DNA of 64,000 bases. Origin: an uncultured Acidobacteriaceae bacterium. GTDB taxonomy: Bacteria; Acidobacteriota; Terriglobia; Terriglobales; Acidobacteriaceae. The notes below the pieces were generated by a model. That model had not been told where the DNA came from and searched no databases. It was given only the letters and a program-made list of their open reading frames with translations. Below, one piece after another: positions 27,429-37,892 of this stretch. The DNA lies in assembly GCA_937879855.1 (NCBI GenBank), contig CALFMO010000006.1, forward strand, positions 1-64,000, given 5' to 3'. The translations under genes were made by a program, and so were the position numbers. The stretch's first letter is position 1. Each line of letters starts with the position of its first letter.

Positions 27429-28205
27429 ATGAAACGCTTCTATTTTGCAGTCGCGCTTGCCTGCTTAGTGACAGGCACGCTCTGGGCCGCGGACGATCCC
27501 TTTTGCGGGAAATGGAAACTGAACATGGAGAAGAGCACATTTACCGGAGAGCAAATAAAAATTCAGGATCTTGGCGGCAATAAGTACAAGTGGACGGTGG
27601 GTAATGTAACCGACACGATCACGTACGATGGCACCGACCAGCCGGTCCACTTCGGACGAACCATCTCCATGACTCCTGAAGGAGCGAACAGCTGGAAAAT
27701 GGTGATCAAGAAGGACGGCAGGGTCCTCAGTTCGATGACTCACAAGATTTCGGATGACGGGAAAACTCAGACGATTAAGGGGACGGAAACCAAACCCGAC
27801 GGCACAACCTCGGATTTTGACGTCGTCTGGAAGAAGGCGGGCGGCGGTTCGGGGTGGGGCGGCACGTGGGAAGAGGCCAACGTGAAATTTACTTCACCCG
27901 ATGAGTGGGTTATTGAGCCCTATGGCAGCGATGGTTTGACTTTCAATACTCCCGCTTATCAAGACGTGCTTAGCATGAAATTTGACGGCAAGGACTACGA
28001 AGAGAAGGGCCCGGATGTGGCTCCGGGTTCCGCTTCCGCCGACAAGCGGGTGAACCCGCGCACTCTGGAGGTCACCGACAAGGTAAAAGGCGAGGTGATG
28101 GATCACACCAAATTCGAAGTCTCAGGAGATGGCAAGACGCTGACGCTCACGATTCATGAGACGGGCCAGCCGAAAGCTTTGACGATTGTCTACGACAAGA
28201 TGTAG
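27429..28205 (+). CDS. Secreted protein with two lipocalin-like repeats
   Basis: A 258-residue protein with a signal peptide (MKRFYFAVALACLVTGTLWA). Repeat 1 begins FCGKWKLN near residue 24 and repeat 2 begins GGTWEE near 142; both contain KDGR/FDGKDY turns and end in DGKT(Q/L)T strands. It is the same architecture as the protein at 2562-3341. GGAGG stands seven bases before the ATG. No ligand or partner can be assigned. Confidence 0.75.
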   Translation: MKRFYFAVALACLVTGTLWAADDPFCGKWKLNMEKSTFTGEQIKIQDLGGNKYKWTVGNVTDTITYDGTDQPVHFGRTISMTPEGANSWKMVIKKDGRVLSSMTHKISDDGKTQTIKGTETKPDGTTSDFDVVWKKAGGGSGWGGTWEEANVKFTSPDEWVIEPYGSDGLTFNTPAYQDVLSMKFDGKDYEEKGPDVAPGSASADKRVNPRTLEVTDKVKGEVMDHTKFEVSGDGKTLTLTIHETGQPKALTIVYDKM

Positions 28206-28337
28206 GCGTCGCAAATCAAGTTCGGGGTCATGAGGGCGAGCACATCAGATCGCTCGTGCACGGTGAGAGCACTGTCATCTTCAAGAGTCTCTCAACGCGA
28301 ATGTCAAAAGGGTTGAGAGCCGGAAAAGCCAGGCTGA

Positions 28338-28424
28338 TCACCGCTTCGCAAAAAATCGAACTGCCGCCACCACGATTAACGCCAACACAACGTATTCAAT
28401 GATCGTCTTCAATGACGGAGACAT
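28338..28424 (-). CDS. 28-residue single-span membrane microprotein
   Basis: A short frame, MSPSLKTIIEYVVLALIVVA followed by AVRFFAKR and a TGA stop. A strong AAGGAGAG ribosome site lies eight bases before the ATG. The peptide is one clean hydrophobic helix (about residues 8-24) with a basic C-terminus, typical of membrane microproteins. It lies 34 bases after the start-side end of no other gene and just downstream of the membrane protein at 28458-29249 on the same strand, so co-transcription is likely. Function unknown. Confidence 0.55.
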   Translation of the reverse strand: MSPSLKTIIEYVVLALIVVAAVRFFAKR

Positions 28425-28457
28425 GGTGTCTCTCCTTTCACTGGCAGAATTCCATTC

Positions 28458-29249
28458 TCAATCTCTGGTCACAGGCTTGGTGCTCTCGCCGAGGAGATCA
28501 GCGAGAATCCACGCGGCTCCGGCAATCGCGAAGGTCTCGACGGTTTCGCTCCAATTCGTATGATTGCGAGGATCCGAAACTAGCAATGGTACCCACACGA
28601 TCAGCCCAAAGAGCAACACCATCATGGTCAGCAGCCGAGTCGCGAGAAGCGCTGTCCGATTCGTCAGAAGAGCCACGGCCGCGAGTGCGAAGAAAACTGT
28701 CGTCGCTACCGCCCAAAACATCTGATTTGGAGGAAGCCACTTCGGAACAAGACTCGCGGTCGGGCCAAGATAAAACGCTTGTTCGAGGGCAAAAGAAACG
28801 GCACAGGCGCCCAAAAGAATGCGACCAATACGGTGAACCATTTCCCGCGACCACGGCGAGGACAAGCGCGCATAAACGATCGCGGCTCCGCTCACCAGAG
28901 AGAACTGCTCGAAGAAGTTGCCCCAACTATTGTAAATCTGCGGTTTGAAGAAGATTTGCTGCACACCCAGTACGGCAAAAACCAGATAAACCGCACCCAG
29001 AACGACTGCGCCCGTTTTTGCAGTCCGCGGGAACTGAATCGCAATTCCGCCGAAGATCTCCGCTGCTGCGGCCGGATAGACGCTGTAACGTAGATGCCAG
29101 CCGTTATAGTCGTGCCACGCCAGCATGATGAGACCAAAGGCCACGGCCGCCGCTCCAAACACATGACGGCCGAGGTTCATACCAGGCGTTGATGGTTCCG
29201 CCGGCATAACAGGAATTGAGGCTTTGGCACCAGAATCTTCCGCTCTCAT
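28458..29249 (-). CDS. Polytopic membrane protein, DoxX-like
   Basis: A 263-residue protein with seven or eight predicted membrane segments. Segments such as AAVAFGLIMLAWHDYNGWH and AAAAEIFGGIAIQFPRTAKTG resemble DoxX-type quinone-linked membrane proteins, but the similarity is weak. The first 23 residues are hydrophilic, and a shorter start at Met24 (28458-29180) is possible. No catalytic motif is evident. The 28-residue microprotein follows on the same strand. Confidence 0.7.
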   Translation of the reverse strand: MRAEDSGAKASIPVMPAEPSTPGMNLGRHVFGAAAVAFGLIMLAWHDYNGWHLRYSVYPAAAAEIFGGIAIQFPRTAKTGAVVLGAVYLVFAVLGVQQIFFKPQIYNSWGNFFEQFSLVSGAAIVYARLSSPWSREMVHRIGRILLGACAVSFALEQAFYLGPTASLVPKWLPPNQMFWAVATTVFFALAAVALLTNRTALLATRLLTMMVLLFGLIVWVPLLVSDPRNHTNWSETVETFAIAGAAWILADLLGESTKPVTRD

Positions 29250-29402
29250 CTGAATGCAGTGGCCCCTCGGCAGGGCACTTTACACCGAATGACAGCAACA
29301 ATCCATGCATTCTTGTTATGCGTGGCTTTGAAAGGCCAACGAGTGCGAAGGGATCTTTCAAGAGTTGGCAGCGAGCGCTCAATCCATCCGCGACTCACCC
29401 AA

Positions 29403-30410
29403 TCAGATGGATCGCCCTAAGAAAGTACATTGGAGATTCCAGGTAAATTGATCCAAGTCGGCCGACGCGTAGATTCGCTTGAGAGCATGCGGATCGTCTC
29501 CGTTGCGCACTGGCCCAGACGTCGTCAGCACGGCCGACTGGAATCCCGCTTCCCGCGTGAACTTCAGCGTCTGCCTGGACCATTGCGGATTGAGCGCAGG
29601 GTGCGGGTAGGAAAAATGCTCGATCGGCTCATTCATTTCTTTCTCGAGTCTCGTCTTGGAGCCTGTGATTTCAGACCGTGCTTCGTCTCCGCTCACATGT
29701 GCAAGATTAGGATGGGAAAGAGTGTGCGCCCCGATCGTATGCCCTGCTCTTCTCAAGGACCGAACCTGATCCCAATTGAGCATGAAGTTCTGTCGCCCGT
29801 TTACCGGTTCAATGTCCAGGGATTCTTCCACTCCCCGCACGAACCCCTCCTGAATTGAACCCGTCGTTCTTGCGCCTTTTTCCCACACCGCAATTAAGGC
29901 TGCTTTGCGCTGCTCCGGGAAACTGAGTTGGTAATTTCGATTACTCTCCATGTCGCGCCATTCAGGTTTGCGGGTGGTGTTAAAAGCAAAGCGAAGCCGG
30001 CAATACCACGGCAGCGTCCCGTTCGCAACCGCATCCACCATGATGTAAACGGTTGCTGGAACCCCGTAGCGATTGAGAATTGGCAGCGCCACCTCAGAGT
30101 TGTCGGCAAATCCGTCGTCGAAGGTCACAGCCACTGCCCGGGGCGGAAGTTCTCGGCCAGAGTGGGCAAACTGTGCCACGTCCCCAACCGTCACAGGGGA
30201 GAAATGCCGGGCAATTGTCTCCATGTGCGCTTCGAAGCTGGCTCGCGGCTGCGATACACCGAGAATGTGGTCAGTTCGATTAGGCTCTTCAACGATCGAG
30301 TGGTACATCAGGATTACCGCGCTCGGAGGTGCAAAGCGGCCGGCGTGGCGAAGAATCGAACTGCGTAGTATCGTCTTCTTCAACCAGTGCTTTGCTCTTG
30401 GCGTCACCAA
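29403..30410 (-). CDS. Polysaccharide deacetylase (NodB domain, CE4)
   Basis: A 335-residue enzyme. The NodB core has TFDDGFADN at 96-104 (catalytic base and metal Asp), GAHTLSHPN near 223 (metal His pair), and FSYPHPALNP as the next conserved block. CE4 enzymes remove N- or O-acetyl groups from sugars in cell wall or exopolysaccharide. No signal peptide is obvious, which is common for deacetylases attached to polysaccharide biosynthesis loci. It stands alone on the minus strand, divergent from FkbH. Confidence 0.88.
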   Translation of the reverse strand: MVTPRAKHWLKKTILRSSILRHAGRFAPPSAVILMYHSIVEEPNRTDHILGVSQPRASFEAHMETIARHFSPVTVGDVAQFAHSGRELPPRAVAVTFDDGFADNSEVALPILNRYGVPATVYIMVDAVANGTLPWYCRLRFAFNTTRKPEWRDMESNRNYQLSFPEQRKAALIAVWEKGARTTGSIQEGFVRGVEESLDIEPVNGRQNFMLNWDQVRSLRRAGHTIGAHTLSHPNLAHVSGDEARSEITGSKTRLEKEMNEPIEHFSYPHPALNPQWSRQTLKFTREAGFQSAVLTTSGPVRNGDDPHALKRIYASADLDQFTWNLQCTFLGRSI

Positions 30411-30633
30411 TCCTAGCTCCCGGAACAGCGGCCACTTTCTCTACTATACCGAAACCCACTAGCCCAACAACCGACTGAACACGCGCCGCGAGGCCGGACG
30501 AGCCGCGGGAAATGTAGCGTTCTTTGCGACACAATTGATCTCGCTTTGGCTCGCTTTCCTATCAAACCCCACCGTAACCACGTAGATAGCTCGCTGGTCT
30601 GCCTGTGGAATTCAAGTTAAAATCACAGCTCAG

Positions 30634-32364
30634 ATGCGTCTCGGGGAAGCGTTACAGATTATCCAGCAGGCAACGGGAGACCGGAAAAGGCAGATTCATC
30701 TGCTATGCAGCTTTACGCCTCTTCATTTCGCGACTTTTGTTAAAGCCTATTCAAGCCTTCGCTTCCCCGGAGACTCTATCTCCCTTCATACCGGTCTATA
30801 CGGAGATCTGGAAGGGAATATACAACGCGCCCGGGACGTGGAAGCGCAAGGCGCCATTGCCGTAGCCGAGTGGGACGACTTCGATCCAAGGCTTGGCTTG
30901 CGCAGTTCGAGCGATTGGACACGGTCCACTCTCGAAGATATCGCCACACAAGCCGAGGAGAAAAGCTCGCGCTTGGCAGCACAGCTGACCGGATTGGCAG
31001 AGGTTATGCCCGTCACGGTTGTGGCTCCGACCCTGGCGCTTCCGCCTGTAACTCATTTGCCTCCCGCTCAAGCTAGCGCTTTCGAACTGCGCTTAAACAC
31101 AATCCTCAACGACTTTTTGCGGGAGGTGTGCAAACAGAAGGGAATAAAATTGCTGAACGCTTCTTACCTGGCGATCACCTCCCCTCAGAACGCGCGGCAT
31201 GACGTTCAAATGGATTTGTCAGCTGGATTTCCCTATACTCCGCCGCACGCCGATGCTCTGGCACAGTTAAGCGTGGACTGTCTGTTTCCGGCCGCTCCCA
31301 AGAAGGGATTAATCACCGACCTTGATGAGACTCTCTGGAGAGGCGTTCTCGGCGATTTGGGAGTAGATGGTATTTCGTGGTCGCTTGAGGGCAAGTCACA
31401 GGCACATGCGCTCTACCAGAAGGTGCTCGCTTCGCTGGCAGAATCCGGTGTGCTGGTGGCGATCGCTTCGAAGAATGACCCAAAGCTCGTGGAAGCTGCG
31501 TTGCGGCGTTCGGATCTATTGTTGCCGCCTACAAATGTATTTCCCATCGAAGTTAGTTGGGGTGCGAAATCGGATGCGATCGGGCGCATTTTGAAGACCT
31601 GGAATATCGGCCCCGACAGCGTAGTGTTCGTCGACGACAGTCCAATGGAGTTAGCCGAAGTTGCAGAAAAGCATCCCGGAATCGAGTGCCTCAAGTTTCC
31701 TTCCGACGATCCAAAAGGAATTCTCGCGCTACTCTGGCAATTAAGAACCCGATTCGGAAAACAGGAAATCCGCGAGGAGGATGGCCTGCGAAGGCAGAGT
31801 TTACGCCGCGCCGCGAAGTTCGTTGAGGAAGTTCCCGCCGAGGCTTCTGCGGATTTTCTGGCCCGCCTCAAGGCGCATTTGACGTTTGCAAATTGTGCAG
31901 CAGATCATGGCCGGGCATTCGAGCTTGTGAACAAAACCAACCAGTTCAATCTCAACGGCGTGCGTTATAGCGAAGCGGAGTGGAAAACGAAGAATCATCA
32001 GCCCGGCCGCTTTCTGACAACGGTCTCCTACGAAGATCGGTTTGGACCCTTAGGAAAGATCGCAGTTCTTGGCGGCTGGATGAAAGATGATCGATGTTGT
32101 GTGGATATATTCGTCATGAGTTGCCGGGCTTTTTCACGGCATATCGAGTTCCAGGCGCTTCAGCAACTGTTTGCGAAGTCGGGCGCTTCCGCGATCCGGC
32201 TTCAGTTTCGACCAACCGAACGTAATGGGCCATTACAAACCTTCTTGCGCCGCTTTTTCCCATCGGATTCCCTGGCCGAAGGAGAATTGGAGCTGTCTGC
32301 GGAGACGTTTGCGAAATCCTGCCCGCCCCTTTTTCATGAAGTCATTTTTTCAGAAAGTGATTGA
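30634..32364 (+). CDS. FkbH-like HAD-family protein (glyceryl-ACP forming type)
   Basis: A 576-residue protein with the FkbH layout: an N-terminal SGNH-like region (1-215), a HAD phosphatase domain with LITDLDETLWRG (Asp229 and Asp231), and a C-terminal GNAT-like region (about 400-576, QFNLNGVRYSEAEW). Family members take 1,3-bisphosphoglycerate, dephosphorylate it and load a glyceryl unit on a carrier protein. The carrier gene follows after three bases, matching that chemistry. The ribosome site is weak. The product of the local module is unknown. Confidence 0.88.
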   Translation: MRLGEALQIIQQATGDRKRQIHLLCSFTPLHFATFVKAYSSLRFPGDSISLHTGLYGDLEGNIQRARDVEAQGAIAVAEWDDFDPRLGLRSSSDWTRSTLEDIATQAEEKSSRLAAQLTGLAEVMPVTVVAPTLALPPVTHLPPAQASAFELRLNTILNDFLREVCKQKGIKLLNASYLAITSPQNARHDVQMDLSAGFPYTPPHADALAQLSVDCLFPAAPKKGLITDLDETLWRGVLGDLGVDGISWSLEGKSQAHALYQKVLASLAESGVLVAIASKNDPKLVEAALRRSDLLLPPTNVFPIEVSWGAKSDAIGRILKTWNIGPDSVVFVDDSPMELAEVAEKHPGIECLKFPSDDPKGILALLWQLRTRFGKQEIREEDGLRRQSLRRAAKFVEEVPAEASADFLARLKAHLTFANCAADHGRAFELVNKTNQFNLNGVRYSEAEWKTKNHQPGRFLTTVSYEDRFGPLGKIAVLGGWMKDDRCCVDIFVMSCRAFSRHIEFQALQQLFAKSGASAIRLQFRPTERNGPLQTFLRRFFPSDSLAEGELELSAETFAKSCPPLFHEVIFSESD

Positions 32365-32367
32365 ACG

Positions 32368-32610
32368 ATGGACAACATCCAAGACAAACTAGCTCGCTGC
32401 TTTTCGTTGGCGTTTCCAAAAATGGATCCAGGCCAATATCGCACCGCGAGTGCAGAGAACACCAGCCAATGGGATTCTATGGCGCAAGTGACGCTGCTAT
32501 CGCTGATTGGCGAGGAATTCGGCATTGAGGTTAACTTCGAGCAGTTTGAAGGGGCGACGTCCTTTGAGGCTCTCGCCCGCCAGATAAGCGAGATTTGCGC
32601 CGGTGCCTGA
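32368..32610 (+). CDS. Acyl carrier protein of the FkbH module
   Basis: An 80-residue carrier with site NTSQWDSMAQ, Ser37 being the phosphopantetheine attachment residue. It follows FkbH by three bases and overlaps the VOC gene by eight, so the three are one translational unit. It is distinct in sequence from the carrier at 5688-5939. The expected cargo is a glyceryl or derived C3 unit, by family analogy. Confidence 0.9.
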   Translation: MDNIQDKLARCFSLAFPKMDPGQYRTASAENTSQWDSMAQVTLLSLIGEEFGIEVNFEQFEGATSFEALARQISEICAGA

Positions 32611-33025
32611 ACCATCGCTCCATCATGTCGGTTTCGTGGTTCCGTCTATCGTGGAGAGCCTCGCGCGATGGAAAACCGCGCTTTCGGTGGTCTCGGTTTC
32701 CGAAGTTTTCAAGGATGAGATTCAGAAAGCGCAGGTCTTGTTCTTGGGGTTTGCATCAGGCGCCACAACGCTGGAGCTTGTCGAGCCGCTGAGCCCAGAC
32801 TCGCCGGTCGCCCGATTTCTTGAGAAGGGCGGCGGAATGCACCACCTTTGCTTCGAAGTAGACGATATCCACCAGCAGATTCAGCAGATGAAGACGCATC
32901 AAGCTCTGCTTTTACGCACTCCGCAGCCGGCGGTTGCGTTCGGAGGTCGCGACATCGCCTGGATGATGACACGCGATAAACTACTCGTGGAATATCTGCA
33001 AAGGTCGGGAGCTCACGTCCAGTAA
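32603..33025 (+). CDS. VOC/glyoxalase-fold protein (methylmalonyl-CoA epimerase-like)
   Basis: A 140-residue VOC protein: LHHVGFVVPSI opens the first beta-alpha-beta module with the metal His, and GMHHLCFEVDDI opens the second, with Glu at LVEYLQ near the C-terminus. The pattern is closest to methylmalonyl-CoA epimerases. It overlaps the carrier gene by eight bases and may act on the carrier-bound acyl unit. Its stop overlaps the 3' end of the convergent GNAT gene by 13 bases. Confidence 0.85.
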   Translation: MPEPSLHHVGFVVPSIVESLARWKTALSVVSVSEVFKDEIQKAQVLFLGFASGATTLELVEPLSPDSPVARFLEKGGGMHHLCFEVDDIHQQIQQMKTHQALLLRTPQPAVAFGGRDIAWMMTRDKLLVEYLQRSGAHVQ

Positions 33026-34050
33026 GATGTCCCGCCGCTGTCGAGGAATGCGGCATCATCATCCGAGAGCTGGAACTGGAACTCGGCGGAAAGCTGCGCA
33101 TTTCTTTTCTTGTTCAGCATATAAACACTCGGACCTGGCATAATTTGCAGGCCAGCTTTGGCCGCGGCCTCACGAGTGAAACCATCGCTGCCAATCACTG
33201 CAATCTCGTAGGCTCCTTTTAAACGCGAAGCGGTTTGCCGGGCGAGGTAGTAAGCCGCAGCCCAGGTGTCCGGTGAGGAACGGCGCAACCACACGCCGGC
33301 TATTCGGGCTTGCCCTCGCACCATGCTGATGGCGAAATGGCCCATCGCTTCGCCGCCATCGAAAATTCCGTACAGGCTAAAACGAGCGGCACGACAGCGA
33401 AGAAGATATTCAAAAAAAGCGGGGGGCCGCTGGCTGAAACCAGCATCGGCCTGATTCAGGATATAAGTTTCCCGCAGGATCTGTTGCGGCTGGATTTCAA
33501 TTGCTTTCCAGTTTGCATACGGAGTCGATCCCTTGCCCTTCGACCACAACCAGTTTCGGACAAGCCTTGGAGCAAGTTTCCAGGTTCGCGTCTGGTGAGT
33601 GATAATTTGCCGCAGCGGCTGGAGCGGGCACGCGGCCATCCACTGTCGTCTGTATTCGACAAATCCAAACAAGGGCAGCACTTTTCGTGTCGCCTCGGAT
33701 CCGCCGATCGAATAGATGAAGTCAAACATTGCCGCCAATTTCTGAACCAGCGACAGCCCTGATCCCGGTGACTCCTTCGCGGCGGCCCAATCGATCATCT
33801 GGACTCCGCGGATGGGATTTTCGCTGCCAAGAGTCATAGGCCAGATACCGGCGTGGGCAACGATAGCCCCATCTTTCTCTAAAACGTAACTTCGCGGCCC
33901 GCTCCAATCGCCGCGCTGATCCCAGTATTTCCACGCCATAACGGCAGGGCTCAGGAATGGGGCGTTCGAGTCAACTCCGAACGAACGCGCCAGAAATTCG
34001 CATAGTTTGTTGAGGTCAGCGGCGCAGGTAGGGCGAAACGAGGACTTCAT
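33013..34050 (-). CDS. GNAT-family acyltransferase, two-domain type
   Basis: A 345-residue protein with an N-terminal GNAT-like region: SFRPTCAADLNKLCEFLARS, then EKDGAIVAHAGIWPM and the acyl-CoA side near SGLSLVQKLAAMFDFIYSIGG. A second GNAT-like half includes GHFAISMVRGQARIAGVWL and a terminal GLQIMPGPSVYML. The acceptor substrate is unknown. It runs convergent to, and overlaps, the VOC gene, and together with the nearby NodB deacetylase suggests a sugar or small-molecule decorating island. Confidence 0.75.
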   Translation of the reverse strand: MKSSFRPTCAADLNKLCEFLARSFGVDSNAPFLSPAVMAWKYWDQRGDWSGPRSYVLEKDGAIVAHAGIWPMTLGSENPIRGVQMIDWAAAKESPGSGLSLVQKLAAMFDFIYSIGGSEATRKVLPLFGFVEYRRQWMAACPLQPLRQIITHQTRTWKLAPRLVRNWLWSKGKGSTPYANWKAIEIQPQQILRETYILNQADAGFSQRPPAFFEYLLRCRAARFSLYGIFDGGEAMGHFAISMVRGQARIAGVWLRRSSPDTWAAAYYLARQTASRLKGAYEIAVIGSDGFTREAAAKAGLQIMPGPSVYMLNKKRNAQLSAEFQFQLSDDDAAFLDSGGTSYWT

Positions 34051-34350
34051 GCGTGCGATCTATGGCGAGCTTGGCCGAGACGATTCAGTCCCTGACAACA
34101 TAACCCAAGGGTATTGATGCCGCAAGTTGGGAGCTTCCTCGTCGTCTCATCGGCGAGCGATAGTGGACTCCAGAACACGCACGAAGTTATTGGCATTTCT
34201 GCTGTTGGCCGCCTTGGCTCGGTGCGCCAGTGCCTGGCACTCAGAGCTCAATATATTCTCACGGCACTCATGGATCGCCCTTGCAGCAACCCTCAGGTTC
34301 CCTATGCTGCTCTGCGCTCCCCGTCCCTTCCGTAGTAAGCTAAACCCAGC
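34051..34350. other. Gap upstream of the NtrC-type regulator
   Basis: 300 bases between divergent genes with no supported reading frame. It is the right border of the accessory stretch that begins after the sensor kinase. No repeat, tRNA or insertion-sequence end was recognised at this border. Confidence 0.4.
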
Positions 34351-35838
<1,488 letters not shown>

Positions 35839-35851
35839 GACACGGCAATTG

Positions 35852-35879
35852 AAAAAAAGGGCTTCCTTTGCGGAAGCCC
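35852..35879 (-). terminator. Rho-independent terminator after the second TPR gene
   Basis: On the minus strand GGGCTTCC pairs with GGAAGCCC around CAAA and is followed by seven T residues. It lies about 50 bases past the stop of the TPR gene and also separates it from the convergent NtrC-type gene. Confidence 0.88.
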
Positions 35880-35929
35880 CGTGGCGCGATTATGAGCGTT
35901 TATGAAAAGCGCCGATCTATGGAATATCT

Positions 35930-36604
35930 CTAGCCTCGCGAAGCGTGCTCTTTCGCCTTAGCAATGTACTGCTCCACCTGTTGCCGCTGGGGATAATTGG
36001 GATTCGCCTTCAGCAGTTGCTGCCAAGCCTCGATCGCGCCCTTTGGGTCCTGTTTGCCCTGCCACCGCACCCAGCCCAGGTTGAATAGGGTTTGTGGATG
36101 CCCCGGCCGGTATTTCAAAGACGTCTCCATTGCAGCCAGAGCTTTTTCGGCATTTCCGGTATACCAGTACGCCGTTCCCATATCGGTACGTACGTCCGGA
36201 TTGTCGGGATGAATCACCAACGCCCTCTCGTAATACTGAATCGCGTTGGGGAACTGTTGCCCGTCGTAGTAGAGGTTGCCGAGCTTCACCAACGAATCAA
36301 AGTCGTTAGGATCTTTGTTCACCACTTCAATTAACGGTGCTGCGGCCTGCGCCAAAGCAGCTTGCGCATTGGGGTCAGATTGCTGTTTCTGCAAAGCAGT
36401 TCCCTGCTGGGTAGTCGTCGTAGCTGCGGCTTGCTCATTGGCAGGCGACGCCGAACCGCGAAACAGGTATCCCAGGGCCACGCCCAGCAGAAGGCAGAAG
36501 GCCGCCAGCAGATAAGCTTCCTTGGCGGTCCAAAGTTTCGCTGCGACGCTACGCGCAACGTCGACAGGTTTAGATTGCAAGGACTTGGTTTTTACTTCGC
36601 TCAT
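35930..36604 (-). CDS. Membrane-anchored TPR protein (CcmH/NrfG-like), second copy
   Basis: A 224-residue protein with a cytoplasmic N-terminus, a membrane segment at about 29-48 ending in LGYLFRGSA, a Gln/Thr/Ala-rich linker and TPR repeats from about 95 (VKLGNLYYDGQQFPNAIQYYERAL and similar). The membrane motif and order are shared with the protein at 151-804. The ATG lies inside the last codons of hemA (35-base overlap) with GGAGA before it, so expression is coupled to hemA. That link and the cytochrome genes nearby fit a scaffold role in haem-protein assembly. Confidence 0.85.
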   Translation of the reverse strand: MSEVKTKSLQSKPVDVARSVAAKLWTAKEAYLLAAFCLLLGVALGYLFRGSASPANEQAAATTTTQQGTALQKQQSDPNAQAALAQAAAPLIEVVNKDPNDFDSLVKLGNLYYDGQQFPNAIQYYERALVIHPDNPDVRTDMGTAYWYTGNAEKALAAMETSLKYRPGHPQTLFNLGWVRWQGKQDPKGAIEAWQQLLKANPNYPQRQQVEQYIAKAKEHASRG

Positions 36605-37892
36605 TTTTTCGTTTCTCCAAGATGGTGCCGGCAGGCGCCCGTTCCGGCGTCTCCAGGTGAAACAGGCGCGTGACCGCTGCGGTCATCTGCTCCTGCTCCT
36701 CCTTGACTGGAAGTTCTTTGAGTTCCCGAGCCAGGGAGCTGGCAATCTTCTGTATGACTTGCGCTGTGATTGCGTGTAGCGATTGGTCCTGCTCCCGGGT
36801 AAAAGGCCCGCGCTCTTCGATAAAAGACTCCAGTTCCTGCCGGCAAATTTCATCAAGGCGATGGCGCAGGGCCACAATGGTCGGCACTACGCTCTCCGCC
36901 TGCAGTTTGCCGCGAAACGCCTGCGCCTCCGCAGCCACAATCTTTTCCGCATCCGCAGCCGCAGCCGTGCGCTCCGCTGCAGTGTTCCTGACCGCGCGCT
37001 CCAGGCCATCCAGGTCATAGAGCAGGATTCCGTCCACCCTGTGCACGTCGGGATCAACATCCCGCGGCATGCCAATATCCATGATGACCAGCGCCACCCG
37101 ATTGCGCTCGATGGCGATTCTTTCCGCCTCTTCGCGGCTCAGAACCACATGCGGACATCCCGTGGCGCTGATTACGATGTCGGCGCTCAGCATGCACTTC
37201 CAGCGGTCCGCTAGCGTTGCTGCCGTACCTCCCAGCTTTTTTGCCAGTTCGCAGGCGCGCGTCGCGGATTGGTCAATCACCACCACCGATGCGGCTCCGC
37301 TGTCAATCATCTGGCGCGCAGAAAATTCGCTCGTTTCCCCTGTTCCCAACAGCAATATTCTTCGGCCCGTAAGGGACCCGAAGATATGCCTCGCCAGGTC
37401 GAGCGCCGCCGTCGGAATCGACACGTTCTGGATCGCTGTCGCTTGACGCACTTGCCCGGAAACATCCAGCGCTTTCTCCATCACCGCGTTCAAGAACCGA
37501 CCGGCTGCACCCACGGTTCGCGCCTGCTCCCACGCCGTATTCACCTGAGAAATAATCTGGGACTCACCCAACACCAGGGAGTCGAGGCCGGTAGTCACGC
37601 GGAAAACATGGGTCAGGGCACTCTCGTCGAGCAGGCGGTAGAAATGTTCCCACTCGCTCAGCTTCAGCCCGTGCTCAACCCCTAGAAAATGGAGGAGCGA
37701 ATTCGCCGCCAGAGTCGGCTCGCTGGCCCATACCAGAAACTCCGTGCGGCAGCAGGTCGAAAGAATGAGAACTTCTTCAATGCCTTCTGCATTCTTCAGC
37801 TGCCGCAACACCTCGTAGCGCCGGTTCTCGCCAATCCAGAAGCGTTCCCTCATGGCCAGCGGAGCCGTTCGGTGGTTCAATCCGATCACCAT
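36570..37892 (-). CDS. hemA: Glutamyl-tRNA reductase
   Basis: A 440-residue enzyme making glutamate-1-semialdehyde from glutamyl-tRNA, the first step of C5 haem synthesis. GLNHRTAP is at residues 4-11 and the catalytic Cys47 lies in STCCRTE, where the family norm is STCNRTE. The NADPH-binding domain (LLLGTGETSEF) and dimerisation helices follow. Homologues begin close to the GLNHRTAP block, so ATG 37892 is chosen; in-frame ATGs at 37934 and 37988 would add a leader. It overlaps the TPR gene at its 3' end. Confidence 0.93.
   Translation of the reverse strand: MVIGLNHRTAPLAMRERFWIGENRRYEVLRQLKNAEGIEEVLILSTCCRTEFLVWASEPTLAANSLLHFLGVEHGLKLSEWEHFYRLLDESALTHVFRVTTGLDSLVLGESQIISQVNTAWEQARTVGAAGRFLNAVMEKALDVSGQVRQATAIQNVSIPTAALDLARHIFGSLTGRRILLLGTGETSEFSARQMIDSGAASVVVIDQSATRACELAKKLGGTAATLADRWKCMLSADIVISATGCPHVVLSREEAERIAIERNRVALVIMDIGMPRDVDPDVHRVDGILLYDLDGLERAVRNTAAERTAAAADAEKIVAAEAQAFRGKLQAESVVPTIVALRHRLDEICRQELESFIEERGPFTREQDQSLHAITAQVIQKIASSLARELKELPVKEEQEQMTAAVTRLFHLETPERAPAGTILEKRKNERSKNQVLAI

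Noticed and set aside
34220..34250. Sigma-54 promoter before the NtrC-type gene
   Set aside because: TGGCAC is present but the downstream TTGC element is missing at the required spacing.
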